The translations under genes and the position numbers were made by a program. The notes beneath the pieces were generated by a model. That model was given only the letters and a program-made list of their open reading frames with translations, searched no databases and was not told where the DNA came from. DNA of 12,110 nucleotides from Solirubrobacterales bacterium. GTDB lineage: Bacteria > Actinomycetota > Thermoleophilia > Solirubrobacterales > Solirubrobacteraceae. The stretch is from contig JAOPZU010000266.1 in NCBI GenBank assembly GCA_025963955.1, positions 1 through 12,110 of the forward strand, given 5' to 3'. Below are positions 1 through 8,800 of the stretch, one piece after another (the first letter of the stretch is position 1; each line of letters begins with the position of its first letter).

Positions 1-26
1 GGCACCCGCTTGATCACGGTGTCGTC

Positions 27-54
27 TTGACAGGAAATCTTAGTCGAGTACACT
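27..54 (+). promoter_or_regulatory. clpB promoter, near-leaderless
   Basis: A perfect -35 hexamer TTGACA (27-32) is followed, after a 16-base spacer, by a -10-like TACACT (49-54). Transcription would then begin near 60-62, only 3-5 bases before the clpB ATG at 65. No Shine-Dalgarno sequence lies in front of that ATG, which fits a leaderless or almost leaderless mRNA. An imperfect inverted repeat, CTTGAC (26-31) and GTCGAG (43-48), overlaps the promoter. The hexamers are seen directly; the start site and leaderless reading are inferred. Confidence 0.5.
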
Positions 55-64
55 GAGATACGCC

Positions 65-2628
<2,564 letters not shown>

Positions 2629-2632
<4 letters not shown>

Positions 2633-3312
2633 TCCCCGCGCACCTTGACCGCGACCGCGAAGAACAGGAACGGGCTCTTGCTCGTCCCCTTCCGGTAGGT
2701 CCGCGAGGAGTCGAACTGCAGCCGCCACGTGCCCTTGCGGGCAGCGAACGGGAACAGCCGGCGCTTCTTCGTCTGGCGGACCGAGCCGCAGGCGCCGGTC
2801 CCCGTCCCGAGGCGGATGGTCTGCTGGACCCTGCCCGTGTCCGGGCGCACGTAGTGCACGTACACGGCCGGCGCGGCGATCCCGGACAGGCCGAACCCGA
2901 ACACGCTGAAGCGGACGCGGAGCGTCTTCGGGTCGCCCGACGGCGGGGTGAAGTCCGCGAGCAGCGTGGAGACGGTGAAGCGCGCGCTCGGGGCGTTCGG
3001 CCCCTCCTGCACCCCGAGGGTGTACGCGTGCTCGTGCACGCCGGCCGCCAGTTGCGGGGCCGTGAACGAGCCGCTCAGGTTGCCCGCCGCGTCGGTGGTC
3101 CCGGTGCCGCCGGTCAGCGGCTGGCCGTCGAGGGTCACCTGGTACTGCGCGCTCGGGGTGAAGCCGGCGCCCGTCAGCCGTACGGTGTCCTTCCGCTGGC
3201 CGGGGTCCGCGTAGCAGGCCCGGTCGACCGCGATGCTCGCCGCGGACGCCGCCGACGGGACCGTCCCCAGGAGGACCAGCACCGGCAGGAACACGATCAA
3301 GCGGGACCTCAT
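2629..3312 (-). CDS. secreted protein of unknown function, possible Ig-like fold
   Basis: A 227-residue protein of unknown function. The N terminus [16 protein letters not shown] is a clear Sec signal peptide: basic start, hydrophobic core, and likely cleavage after the ASA at 22-24. The mature part is rich in Gly, Thr and Val, with strand-like stretches such as [20 protein letters not shown] and [10 protein letters not shown]. These resemble bacterial surface beta-sandwich (IPT/TIG or Ig-like) modules. The C-terminal third, with [18 protein letters not shown] and SRTYRKGTS, is basic and may be a second small domain. Two cysteines (DRACYAD and GTGACGS) could form a disulfide outside the cell. 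A start 21 codons upstream is open, but it would put 21 non-signal-like residues before the signal peptide and overlap the divergent GYD gene, so I chose the Met at 3312. No Shine-Dalgarno is visible. Its stop shares CTAG with clpB. The family impression is unverified. Confidence 0.75.
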
Positions 3313-3321
3313 GGTCGAGGG

Positions 3322-3327
3322 ATGGTA
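3322..3327 (-). promoter_or_regulatory. possible -10 box for the secreted-protein gene
   Basis: On the minus strand TACCAT ends 9 bases before the chosen ATG (3312), which would place transcription start about 3 bases upstream of the codon. No good -35 element sits at normal spacing. The divergent gap (3313-3367) is only 55 bp. A plus-strand TAGAAC (3326-3331) overlaps this box and could serve the GYD-purD direction. Both are short matches in GC-rich DNA and are weak evidence. Confidence 0.25.
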
Positions 3328-3367
3328 GAACGCGCAGGTACACGCGGTCGAACCCACTGGAGAACCC

Positions 3368-3649
3368 ATGCCCACCTACATCATGCTCTCGACCCTCACC
3401 CCTGAGGGCGTGCAGACGATCAAGAACAACCCCGCCCGCATTCGCGAGGTCAACAGCGAGATCGAGCAGCTCGGGGCCACGGTGAAGGCGCAGTGGGCCA
3501 CCCTGGGCCGCTTCGACTTCATCAACGTCGTGGAGGCGCCGGACGAGGCGACGATGGCGCGCGTCTCGCTCGAGCTGGGCTCCCGCGGCACCGTGCGCTA
3601 CGAGACGCTGTCGGCCATCCCGGTCGATGAGTTCATCGCCTCGCTCTGA
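3368..3649 (+). CDS. GYD-domain protein
   Basis: A 93-residue protein that matches my memory of the GYD family (named for a Gly-Tyr-Asp-like motif; small alpha/beta, probably dimeric ferredoxin-like proteins of unknown function). Typical features are the N-terminal [19 protein letters not shown], the central [20 protein letters not shown] (here GRFDF replaces the GYD motif) and the C-terminal [19 protein letters not shown] followed by [14 protein letters not shown] Shine-Dalgarno (3359-3363) sits 4 bases before the ATG. It is probably cytosolic, since no signal or membrane segment is present. Only 23 bases separate it from purD on the same strand, suggesting co-transcription with the purine genes. 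No catalytic function can be given; the family assignment is fairly firm. Confidence 0.88.
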   Translation: MPTYIMLSTLTPEGVQTIKNNPARIREVNSEIEQLGATVKAQWATLGRFDFINVVEAPDEATMARVSLELGSRGTVRYETLSAIPVDEFIASL

Positions 3650-3672
3650 GCGACGGAGACACACTGACCCCC

Positions 3673-4944
3673 GTGAAGGTCCTCGTCGTCGGCGGCGGCG
3701 GTCGCGAGCACGCGATCGTCCGCGCGCTCGCCCGCTCGCCGCAGTCCCCTGAGCTGCTCTGCGCGCCCGGCAACCCGGGCATCGCCGCGGAGGCGCGGCT
3801 GCTGCCGATCGCGGTCACCGACGTCGAGGGGCTCGTCGCCGCCGCGCAGGCCGAGGCGGTCGACCTCGTCGTCGTCGGTCCCGAGGCGCCGCTGGTCGCG
3901 GGGCTCGTGGACGCGCTGCAGGCGGTGGGGGTCGCCGCGTTCGGGCCCTCCGCGGCGGCAGCGCGGCTCGAGGCCTCCAAGCAGCACGCGAAGGAGGTGA
4001 TGGCCGCGGCCGGGGTCCCGACGGGCGGCTGGACGTCCGTCGACACCGTGGCGGACGGCATGGCCGCGATCACCTCCTACCCCGCCGTCCTGAAGTACGA
4101 CGGTCTGGCCGCCGGCAAGGGCGTCGTAGACGCCGAGGACGAGGCGACGGCACGCGCGACCCTCGTCGACTTCCTCGAGGACCGGCGGTTCGGGGACGGG
4201 CGCGTGGTGGTGGAGGAGTTCCTCGCGGGCGAGGAGCTCTCCCTGCTGGCGCTGTGCGACGGCGTGCGGGCGATCCCGCTGGCTCCCGCGCAGGACTACA
4301 AACGGATCTTTGACGGCGACGCCGGGCCCAACACCGGCGGCATGGGGTCCTACTCGCCGGTCGTCGGGATCGACGCCGCCGAGGCGCAGCGCATCGCGAC
4401 GCTCGTCCACCAGCCGATCGTCGACGAGCTCGCCCGCCGCGGCACGCCCTTCCACGGTGTCCTCTACGCCGGGCTGATGCTGACGCAGGAGGGCCCGAAG
4501 GTCATCGAGTACAACGCCCGCTTCGGGGACCCGGAGACGCAGGCCGTCCTGCCGCGCCTGCGCTCCGATCTGCTCGAGCTGATGCAGCGGGCCTCCCGGC
4601 CCGGCGGCCTGGACGGCGCGCAGCTGGAGTGGGCGGACGCGTGGGCCGTGACGCTCGTCCTGGCCGGCGCCGGCTACCCCGAGCGCTCGGCGGCCGGGGA
4701 CGTCATCGCCGGTCTCGAGCACCCAGCCCTCGACGCGGTCCAGGTGACCCACGCGGGCACCGCGCTGCGGGAGGACGGCGCCCTCGTCACCGCCGGTGGC
4801 CGCGTCCTGAACGTGACGTCGCTGGGGGACGGGCCGGCGTCGGCCCGCGAGGCGGCGTACGCTGCCGCGGACCACATCACCTTCGACGGGCGGCAGCTGC
4901 GCACGGACATCGCGCAGCGCGCCGTCGAACGACAGCAGGGCTGA
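3673..4944 (+). CDS. purD: phosphoribosylamine-glycine ligase (GAR synthetase)
   Basis: A complete 423-residue PurD, the cytosolic ATP-grasp enzyme joining phosphoribosylamine and glycine to give GAR in step 2 of de novo purine synthesis. The N-terminal nucleotide-like fold begins [15 protein letters not shown] and continues with CAPGNPG (30-36) and [14 protein letters not shown] (67-80). The ATP-grasp part has [12 protein letters not shown] (141-152), [10 protein letters not shown] (181-190) and the glycine-rich [11 protein letters not shown] (219-229). The family signature RFGDPETQ is at 283-290. Length matches the family (about 420-430). The start is GTG at 3673. The only purine-rich stretch, GGAG at about 3655-3658, is unusually far (about 14 bases), so translation may be coupled to the preceding GYD gene. 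purE follows after 10 bases. Confidence 0.97.
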   Translation: MKVLVVGGGGREHAIVRALARSPQSPELLCAPGNPGIAAEARLLPIAVTDVEGLVAAAQAEAVDLVVVGPEAPLVAGLVDALQAVGVAAFGPSAAAARLEASKQHAKEVMAAAGVPTGGWTSVDTVADGMAAITSYPAVLKYDGLAAGKGVVDAEDEATARATLVDFLEDRRFGDGRVVVEEFLAGEELSLLALCDGVRAIPLAPAQDYKRIFDGDAGPNTGGMGSYSPVVGIDAAEAQRIATLVHQPIVDELARRGTPFHGVLYAGLMLTQEGPKVIEYNARFGDPETQAVLPRLRSDLLELMQRASRPGGLDGAQLEWADAWAVTLVLAGAGYPERSAAGDVIAGLEHPALDAVQVTHAGTALREDGALVTAGGRVLNVTSLGDGPASAREAAYAAADHITFDGRQLRTDIAQRAVERQQG

Positions 4945-4954
4945 CAGGCCACCC

Positions 4955-5428
4955 ATGACCGAGCAGCAGCTCTCCGCCCAGACCGACGCAGCGCTGGCCC
5001 CCGACCCGGAGGCCCCTTTCGGCGCCCCTCTCGTCGGGATCATCATGGGCTCGGCGTCCGACATGCCGGCGATGGAGAAGGCCGGCAGGGTCCTGCGGGA
5101 GGCGGAGGTCTCCTTCGAGATCGAGGTCATGTCCCCCCATCGCGACCCGGCGCGCGTCGCCGAGTACTGCTCGTCGGCCCGCAGCCGCGGGCTGAAGGTC
5201 ATCATCGCCGGCGAGGGCCTGGCCGCCGCGCTGCCGGGGGTCGCCGCGGCGCACACGGACCTGCCGGTCATCGGCGTGCCACTGTCGTCCTCGCTGTCCG
5301 CCGCCGGCGGTCTGGACGCGATCCTGTCGATCGTCCAGATGCCCCCGGGCGTCCCTGTCGCGACGGTCGGGCTGGACAACACGCGCAACGCCGCGCACCT
5401 CGCGGTGCGCATCCTCGGCATCGTCTGA
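4955..5428 (+). CDS. purE: PurE, N5-CAIR mutase or AIR carboxylase
   Basis: A 157-residue PurE. Class I PurE rearranges N5-CAIR (made by PurK) to CAIR; class II carboxylates AIR directly. Landmarks are GIIMGSASDMPAM (28-40), the catalytic-loop SPHRDP (60-65, His62 retained) and LPVIGVPLSSS (103-113). LSIVQMPPGVPVATVG (124-139) and a terminal NAAHLAVRIL complete the fold. Two spots differ from the usual class I form: SAHRTP is SPHRDP, and the loop usually GAGGAAHLPG reads GEGLAAALPG (86-95), with Ala92 in place of His. About 25 extra residues precede the fold; no in-frame alternative start lies between, so ATG 4955 stands. No strong Shine-Dalgarno is visible, so coupling to purD (10-base gap) is likely. 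No purK is in the window, so which chemistry applies is open. Confidence 0.94.
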   Translation: MTEQQLSAQTDAALAPDPEAPFGAPLVGIIMGSASDMPAMEKAGRVLREAEVSFEIEVMSPHRDPARVAEYCSSARSRGLKVIIAGEGLAAALPGVAAAHTDLPVIGVPLSSSLSAAGGLDAILSIVQMPPGVPVATVGLDNTRNAAHLAVRILGIV

Positions 5429-5432
5429 GCGC

Positions 5433-5458
5433 ACGACGGGGCGCGCGCGCGCCGTCGT
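5433..5458 (+). promoter_or_regulatory. GC-rich hairpin between purE and purB
   Basis: The inverted repeat ACGACGG (5433-5439) / CCGTCGT (5452-5458) is perfect over 7 bp. Its loop lies inside a self-complementary GGCGCGCGCGCGCC run (5440-5453) that can form an alternative inner stem. It occupies most of the 42-base gap between the purE stop and the purB GTG and ends 12 bases before that codon. No T-tract follows, so it is not a typical terminator. An mRNA processing, stability or translation-control element is a guess. Confidence 0.4.
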
Positions 5459-5470
5459 AGGCTCCCGGGC

Positions 5471-6763
5471 GTGATCACGCGCTACACCCGGCCGGAACTC
5501 GGCGACCTCTGGACCGACCACGCGAAGCTCGAGGCGTGGCGGCGGGTCGAGGTCGCCGCGTGCGAGGAGATGGAGGGCCCGTCCGCGGAGGACCTGGAGG
5601 CGATCCGCGCGGCGACCTTCACGGTGCAGGCCGTCCTGGACCGCGAGGCCGTCACCGACCACGACGTCGCCGCGTTCGTGGACGTCCTCAGCGCGAGCGC
5701 GGGGGAGCAGGCCGGGCGCTGGATCCACTTCGGCCTGACCTCCTCCGACGTGCTCGACACCGCGCTGGCCCTGCAGCTGCAGGCCGCCGGCCGCGTCATC
5801 GTCCCGCAGGCGTGGGAGCTGGCGGAGGCGCTCGCCGCGCAGGCGCGCACCCACGTGGACACGCTCTGCGTCGGGCGAACCCACGGCGTCCACGCGGAGC
5901 CCACCACCTTCGGCATCAAGATGGCCGGCTACGCCATGGAGGCGGCGCGCAACGCCGACCGCCTGGAGCGCGCCTTCGCCCAGGTCGCGGTCGGCGCCCT
6001 GAGCGGCGCCGTCGGCACCTACGCGGCGACCTCCCCGGAGTTCGAGCGGAAGGTCCTGGCCCGGCTCGAGCTCGCCGGGGAGCCGGTCTCCACGCAGGTC
6101 GTCCCGCGCGACCGCCACGCCGAGCTGCTGCAGGCGATCGCGCTGGCGGGCGCCGGCCTGGAGCGCTTCGCCACGGAGATCCGCCACCTGCAGCGCACCG
6201 AGGTGCGCGAGGTCGAGGAGCCGTTCCGCTCCGGCCAGCAGAAGGGCTCCTCCGCGATGCCCCACAAGCGCAACCCGATCAACACGGAGCGCATCACCGG
6301 CCTGGCCCGTGTCCTGCGCGGCTACGCGCAGACCGCGGTCGAGAACGTCGCCTTGTGGCACGAGCGGGACATCAGCCACTCGGGCGCCGAGCGCATCGTC
6401 CTGCCCGACGCGACGATCCTGGTGCACTACGCCACGCACGTCGCGCTGCGGATCGCGAAGGGCATGGTCATCCACCCGGACCGGATGGCCGAGAACCTCG
6501 AGCTGACGCACGGGGCGCTCTTCTCGCAGCGCCTCCTGCTGGCCCTCGTGCGGTCGGGGCTCAGCCGCGACGACGCCTACCGCATCGCGCAGGAGCTCGC
6601 CCAGCGGGCGTGGGACGAGCGGATCGCGCTGCGGACGCTCGTGGAGGCTGACGAGCGCTGCGCCGCCCTCGACGTGGACGACGTGTTCGATGCCTCGCAC
6701 TACGCGCGCCACGCGGCTGAGATCGTCGGTCGGCTGGACGACGTGATCCCGGCCCAGGGCTGA
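5471..6763 (+). CDS. purB: adenylosuccinate lyase
   Basis: A complete 430-residue PurB of the fumarase/aspartase superfamily. It cleaves fumarate from SAICAR and from adenylosuccinate in the cytosol as a homotetramer. Visible hallmarks are HDVAAFVDVLS, TSSDVLDTALALQL, the catalytic-base region GRTHGVHAEPTTFG (His138) and the superfamily signature SSAMPHKRNP (260-269) in the mobile loop. The stretch HERDISHSGAERIVLPDA follows. Length is normal for the bacterial short form. The start is GTG at 5471, giving MITRYTRPELGDLW, the expected beginning. No Shine-Dalgarno is evident. A TAGGCT box (5458-5463) 7 bases upstream might be a -10 element for a leaderless transcript, but no -35 was found and read-through from purE is equally possible. 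It is the last pur gene before the accessory block. Confidence 0.97.
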   Translation: MITRYTRPELGDLWTDHAKLEAWRRVEVAACEEMEGPSAEDLEAIRAATFTVQAVLDREAVTDHDVAAFVDVLSASAGEQAGRWIHFGLTSSDVLDTALALQLQAAGRVIVPQAWELAEALAAQARTHVDTLCVGRTHGVHAEPTTFGIKMAGYAMEAARNADRLERAFAQVAVGALSGAVGTYAATSPEFERKVLARLELAGEPVSTQVVPRDRHAELLQAIALAGAGLERFATEIRHLQRTEVREVEEPFRSGQQKGSSAMPHKRNPINTERITGLARVLRGYAQTAVENVALWHERDISHSGAERIVLPDATILVHYATHVALRIAKGMVIHPDRMAENLELTHGALFSQRLLLALVRSGLSRDDAYRIAQELAQRAWDERIALRTLVEADERCAALDVDDVFDASHYARHAAEIVGRLDDVIPAQG

Positions 6764-6799
6764 CCGGCGGCGCGGGGTCCAGCTCGGCCGTGACCCGGC

Positions 6800-6829
6800 T
6801 TGACTTCCGATCCCACCCGGGAGGATGCT
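6800..6829 (+). promoter_or_regulatory. possible promoter of the GMC oxidoreductase gene
   Basis: TTGACT (6800-6805) lies 18 bases upstream of GATGCT (6824-6829), a weak -10. Transcription would start near 6836, leaving about 27 bases before the GTG at 6863, enough to include the GAGGAG ribosome site (6851-6856). The -35 match is good and the -10 poor. Confidence 0.3.
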
Positions 6830-6862
6830 CGGCGCTCAGGATTCCAGATCGAGGAGCGTCAG

Positions 6863-8472
6863 GTGTACGACTACGTCATCGTCGGTGCCGGGTCCGCGCT
6901 GCGTGCTGGCGAACCGGCTGAGCGAGGACCCGGACGTCAGCGTCCTGCTCGTCGAGGCCGGCCCGCCGGACCACTCCGACTTCATCCACATCCCGGCCGC
7001 CTTCACCGCGCTCTTCCGCTCGCAGAACGACTGGGACTACGGCAGCGGCTGGGAGCCCGGCTGCAACAACCGGCGCGTCTTCCTCCCGCGCGGGAAGACG
7101 CTCGGCGGGTCCTCGGCCATCAACGCGATGATCTACATCCGCGGCAACCGGCGCGACTGGGACGAGTGGGCCGCCGAGGGCTGCGAGGGCTGGGACTGGG
7201 CCACCATCGAGCCGTACTTCAAGCGGTCCGAGGGCAACGCGCGCGGCGGCGACGAGGTCCATGGCGGCGACGGGCCGCTGAGCGTCGGCGACTGCTTGGA
7301 CCCTAGCCCGCTGGCGCAGGCGTGGCTCGACGGCGGTCGCCGCGGGGCACCCGCTGACGGACGACTTCAACGGGCCGGAGCAGGACGGCGTCGGCTGGTA
7401 CCAGACGACGATCACGCCCGAGGGCCGGCGGGCGTCGACCGCGGTGTGCTACCTGCACCCGGTCGCCGAGCGGCCGAACCTCACGGTGAAGACGCACGTC
7501 CACGTCACGAAGGTGCTCTTCGAGGGCACGCGGGCCGTCGGCGTCGAGGGGCTGCGCCTGTCCGACACCCTCGAGTTCCGCGCGGCGCGCGAGGTCATCG
7601 TCTGCGGCGGCGCCTACAACTCCCCGCAACTGCTCACGCTGTCCGGGATCGGCCGGGAGGAGGAGCTCGCGCTGCTCCAGATCCCGCTGGTGGCCGAGCT
7701 GCCGGGCGTCGGCCTGAACCTCTCCGACCACCCGAACGTCGGCGTCACCTTCACGATCAAGGGCGAGGACTCGCTGAAGGACGCGCTGAACGACGCGACG
7801 CTCGGGCAGTGGATGGGCGGTGGCGGTCCGTTGAGCACGAACGGGGTGCAGGTCGGCGGCTTCTTCCGGACCGAGGAGGGGATGGAGGTGCCCGACGTCC
7901 AGTTCCACCTGGTGAGCGCGCTGTTCGAGCAGGAGGGGCTTTTGCCGCCGCCGGCGCACGGCTTCTCGCTGTCGGCGTGCGTGCTGCGCCCGCAGGCCCG
8001 CGGGCAGGTGGCCGTCGTCTCGCCGGACCCGACCACCAAGCCGTTCATCGTCCACAACTACTTCGGCGCAGAGCAGGACCTGCGCTCCGCCGTGGCCGGG
8101 CTGCGGGAGGTGCTGAGGATCGTCGCGCAGTCCCCGCTGGCGGAGCTCGTCGACGGGCCGCACCTCGCGCCGGCCTCGAGCGAGGACGCGGACCTGGAGG
8201 CGCACATCCGCGCGACGGCCCAGACGATCTACCACCCGGTGGGGACCTGCAAGATGGGCGAGGATCCCCTCGCGGTGGTCGACGCCGAGTGCCGCGTGTA
8301 CGGCGTCGAGGCGCTCCGGGTGGTCGACGCGTCGGTCTTCCCGTCGGTGCCGCGCGGCAACACGAACGCCCCGACGATCGCCTTGGCGGAGCGGGTGGCG
8401 GACCTCGTCCGGCGGCGAGTGGCCGAGGTCGAGCGCGCGGGCGGGGTGGTGCCGGCGCCCGCGGTCGCCTGA
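6863..8472 (+). pseudogene. GMC-family FAD oxidoreductase, broken by two frame changes
   Basis: A choline-dehydrogenase-like GMC flavoenzyme spread over three frames; repaired, it would be about 537 residues, normal for the family. It starts at GTG 6863, 6 bases after a GAGGAG Shine-Dalgarno (6851-6856), and reads MYDYVIVGAGSA, the start of the FAD-binding GxGxxG motif. After 6898 two bases seem missing, removing the motif's last glycine. The next frame begins CVLANRLSEDPDVSVLLVEAG and carries signature 1 (GKTLGGSSAINAMIYIRG), ending WLD at 7331. Again two bases seem missing. The third frame, open from 7333, gives AVAAGHPLTDDFNGPEQDG, signature 2 (GAYNSPQLLTLSGIG), the catalytic His codon (8233-8235, YHPVGTCKMG) and the NTNAPT Asn. 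The coding is otherwise clean, so this is either a recently killed gene or sequence error. Substrate unknown. The stop is 4 bases from the convergent small gene. Confidence 0.9.
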
Positions 8473-8476
8473 GTGC

Positions 8477-8659
8477 TCAGCTTCGGGCGCGGGCCTTCTT
8501 GAGGGCGGACTTCGGCACCACGTCGACCATGACGTAGGTGCGCTGACCGGTCCGCGTGGCGTAGCCCATGCTCTCGAGGCGCTTCAGGGTCACCGGGCAC
8601 TTCTTGCACCGCGGCTTGTCCTTGCAGCACTTCTTCTTGGCGGTGACGGTGGCGGTCAT
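8477..8659 (-). CDS. small basic Cys4 protein, unknown function
   Basis: A 60-residue, strongly basic protein: MTATVTAKKK, then CCKDKPRCKKC (Cys11, 12, 18, 21) followed by PVTLKRLESMGYA, a TYVMVDVVP strand-like segment and a Lys/Arg-rich tail ALKKARARS. The four cysteines could bind zinc or an Fe-S cluster. The LKRLESMGYA..TGQRTYVMVD part looks like a helix-hairpin and could contact nucleic acid; this is inference. I have an impression of similar short proteins in Actinobacteria but cannot verify it. Open reading extends upstream to Met codons at 8731 and 8749. The 8660-8749 stretch contains codons unlike the rest (AGT, TCA, GGA, TTA, TTT), so I chose the Met at 8659. No Shine-Dalgarno precedes it. 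The 8731 start has AAGGA three bases before it and cannot be excluded. Convergent with the GMC gene, divergent from the MFS gene. Confidence 0.65.
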   Translation of the reverse strand: MTATVTAKKKCCKDKPRCKKCPVTLKRLESMGYATRTGQRTYVMVDVVPKSALKKARARS

Positions 8660-8669
8660 GGCGGGAAAG

Positions 8670-8686
8670 CCGACCGTGGCGGTCGG
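8670..8686 (-). promoter_or_regulatory. hairpin just upstream of the small Cys4 gene
   Basis: A perfect 6-bp stem CCGACC / GGTCGG (8670-8675 with 8681-8686) has a 5-base loop and ends 10 bases before the ATG at 8659. In the transcript it would sit where a ribosome site is expected. Only CTTTCCCGCC separates it from the start, with no Shine-Dalgarno and no T-tract. A role in translation control is inferred. Confidence 0.4.
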
Positions 8687-8709
8687 GATCTTCGGGGAGC
8701 CTAACAGCG

Positions 8710-8734
8710 CCGATCCTGAGATGTCACTCATCGG
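8710..8734 (-). promoter_or_regulatory. bulged hairpin upstream of the small Cys4 gene
   Basis: CCGA (8710-8713) pairs with TCGG (8731-8734), and TGAG (8717-8720) with CTCA (8727-8730). The loop is ATGTCA and a 3-base bulge lies on one side. The ATG of the longer alternative start (8731) falls in this stem. Together with the hairpin at 8670-8686 it makes the 72 bases before the chosen start look structured. Short stems in GC-rich DNA can be chance. Confidence 0.3.
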
Positions 8735-8737
8735 TCC

Positions 8738-8766
8738 TTGACCGAACATGCTTAGGCGCTTAATCT
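8738..8766 (+). promoter_or_regulatory. promoter of the MFS-marR unit
   Basis: TTGACC (8738-8743), an exact 17-base spacer and TAATCT (8761-8766) form one of the two best promoter matches in the window, the other being that of clpB. Transcription would start near 8773, giving a leader of about 28 bases. The surrounding DNA (about 8700-8800) is visibly richer in A/T than the flanking genes, as expected of a regulatory gap. Confidence 0.6.
8752..8763 (+). promoter_or_regulatory. imperfect palindrome, candidate MarR operator
   Basis: TTAGGCGCTTAA pairs with itself in 10 of 12 positions and lies in the spacer, running into the -10 of the MFS promoter, where a repressor would block polymerase. 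MarR proteins typically bind such short palindromes at their own promoters. The same bases can be read as a direct repeat GCTTA (8750-8754, 8758-8762). That the MarR protein encoded at 10309 binds here is inferred. Confidence 0.35.
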
Positions 8767-8795
8767 TTCGGTACCGCAGTATTCACCACCGAAAG
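8765..8795 (+). promoter_or_regulatory. perfect 8-bp inverted repeat in the MFS leader
   Basis: CTTTCGGT (8765-8772) and ACCGAAAG (8788-8795) are exact complements separated by 15 bases, covering the predicted transcription start and leader. GAAAG (8791-8795), the only purine-rich stretch near the MFS ATG, is in the right arm, so a stem could hide it. Alternatively the arms are half-sites of a second operator. The repeat is certain; its role is not. Confidence 0.45.
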
Positions 8796-8800
8796 TTCCC

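Noticed and set aside
3313..3375. Longer start for the secreted protein at 3375
   Set aside because: It would bury the signal peptide behind 21 residues and overlap the GYD gene start.
6775..6796. Possible terminator after purB, GGGTC...GACCC
   Set aside because: Only five base pairs, a 12-base loop and no T-tract.
6825..6899. ATG at 6825 as the start of the GMC gene
   Set aside because: The translation up to 6899 shows no family resemblance. The frame from GTG 6863 gives the FAD-binding start MYDYVIVGAG and has a well-placed GAGGAG.
6890..7340. Programmed ribosomal frameshifting in the GMC gene
   Set aside because: No slippery heptamer or downstream pseudoknot was recognised, and two shifts in one gene, one destroying the FAD motif, are better explained by deletions.
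8660..8749. Longer forms of the small Cys4 protein (starts at 8731 or 8749)
   Set aside because: The extra codons include several A/T-ending ones unlike the rest, and the sequence is better explained as a structured leader. The 8731 start remains possible.
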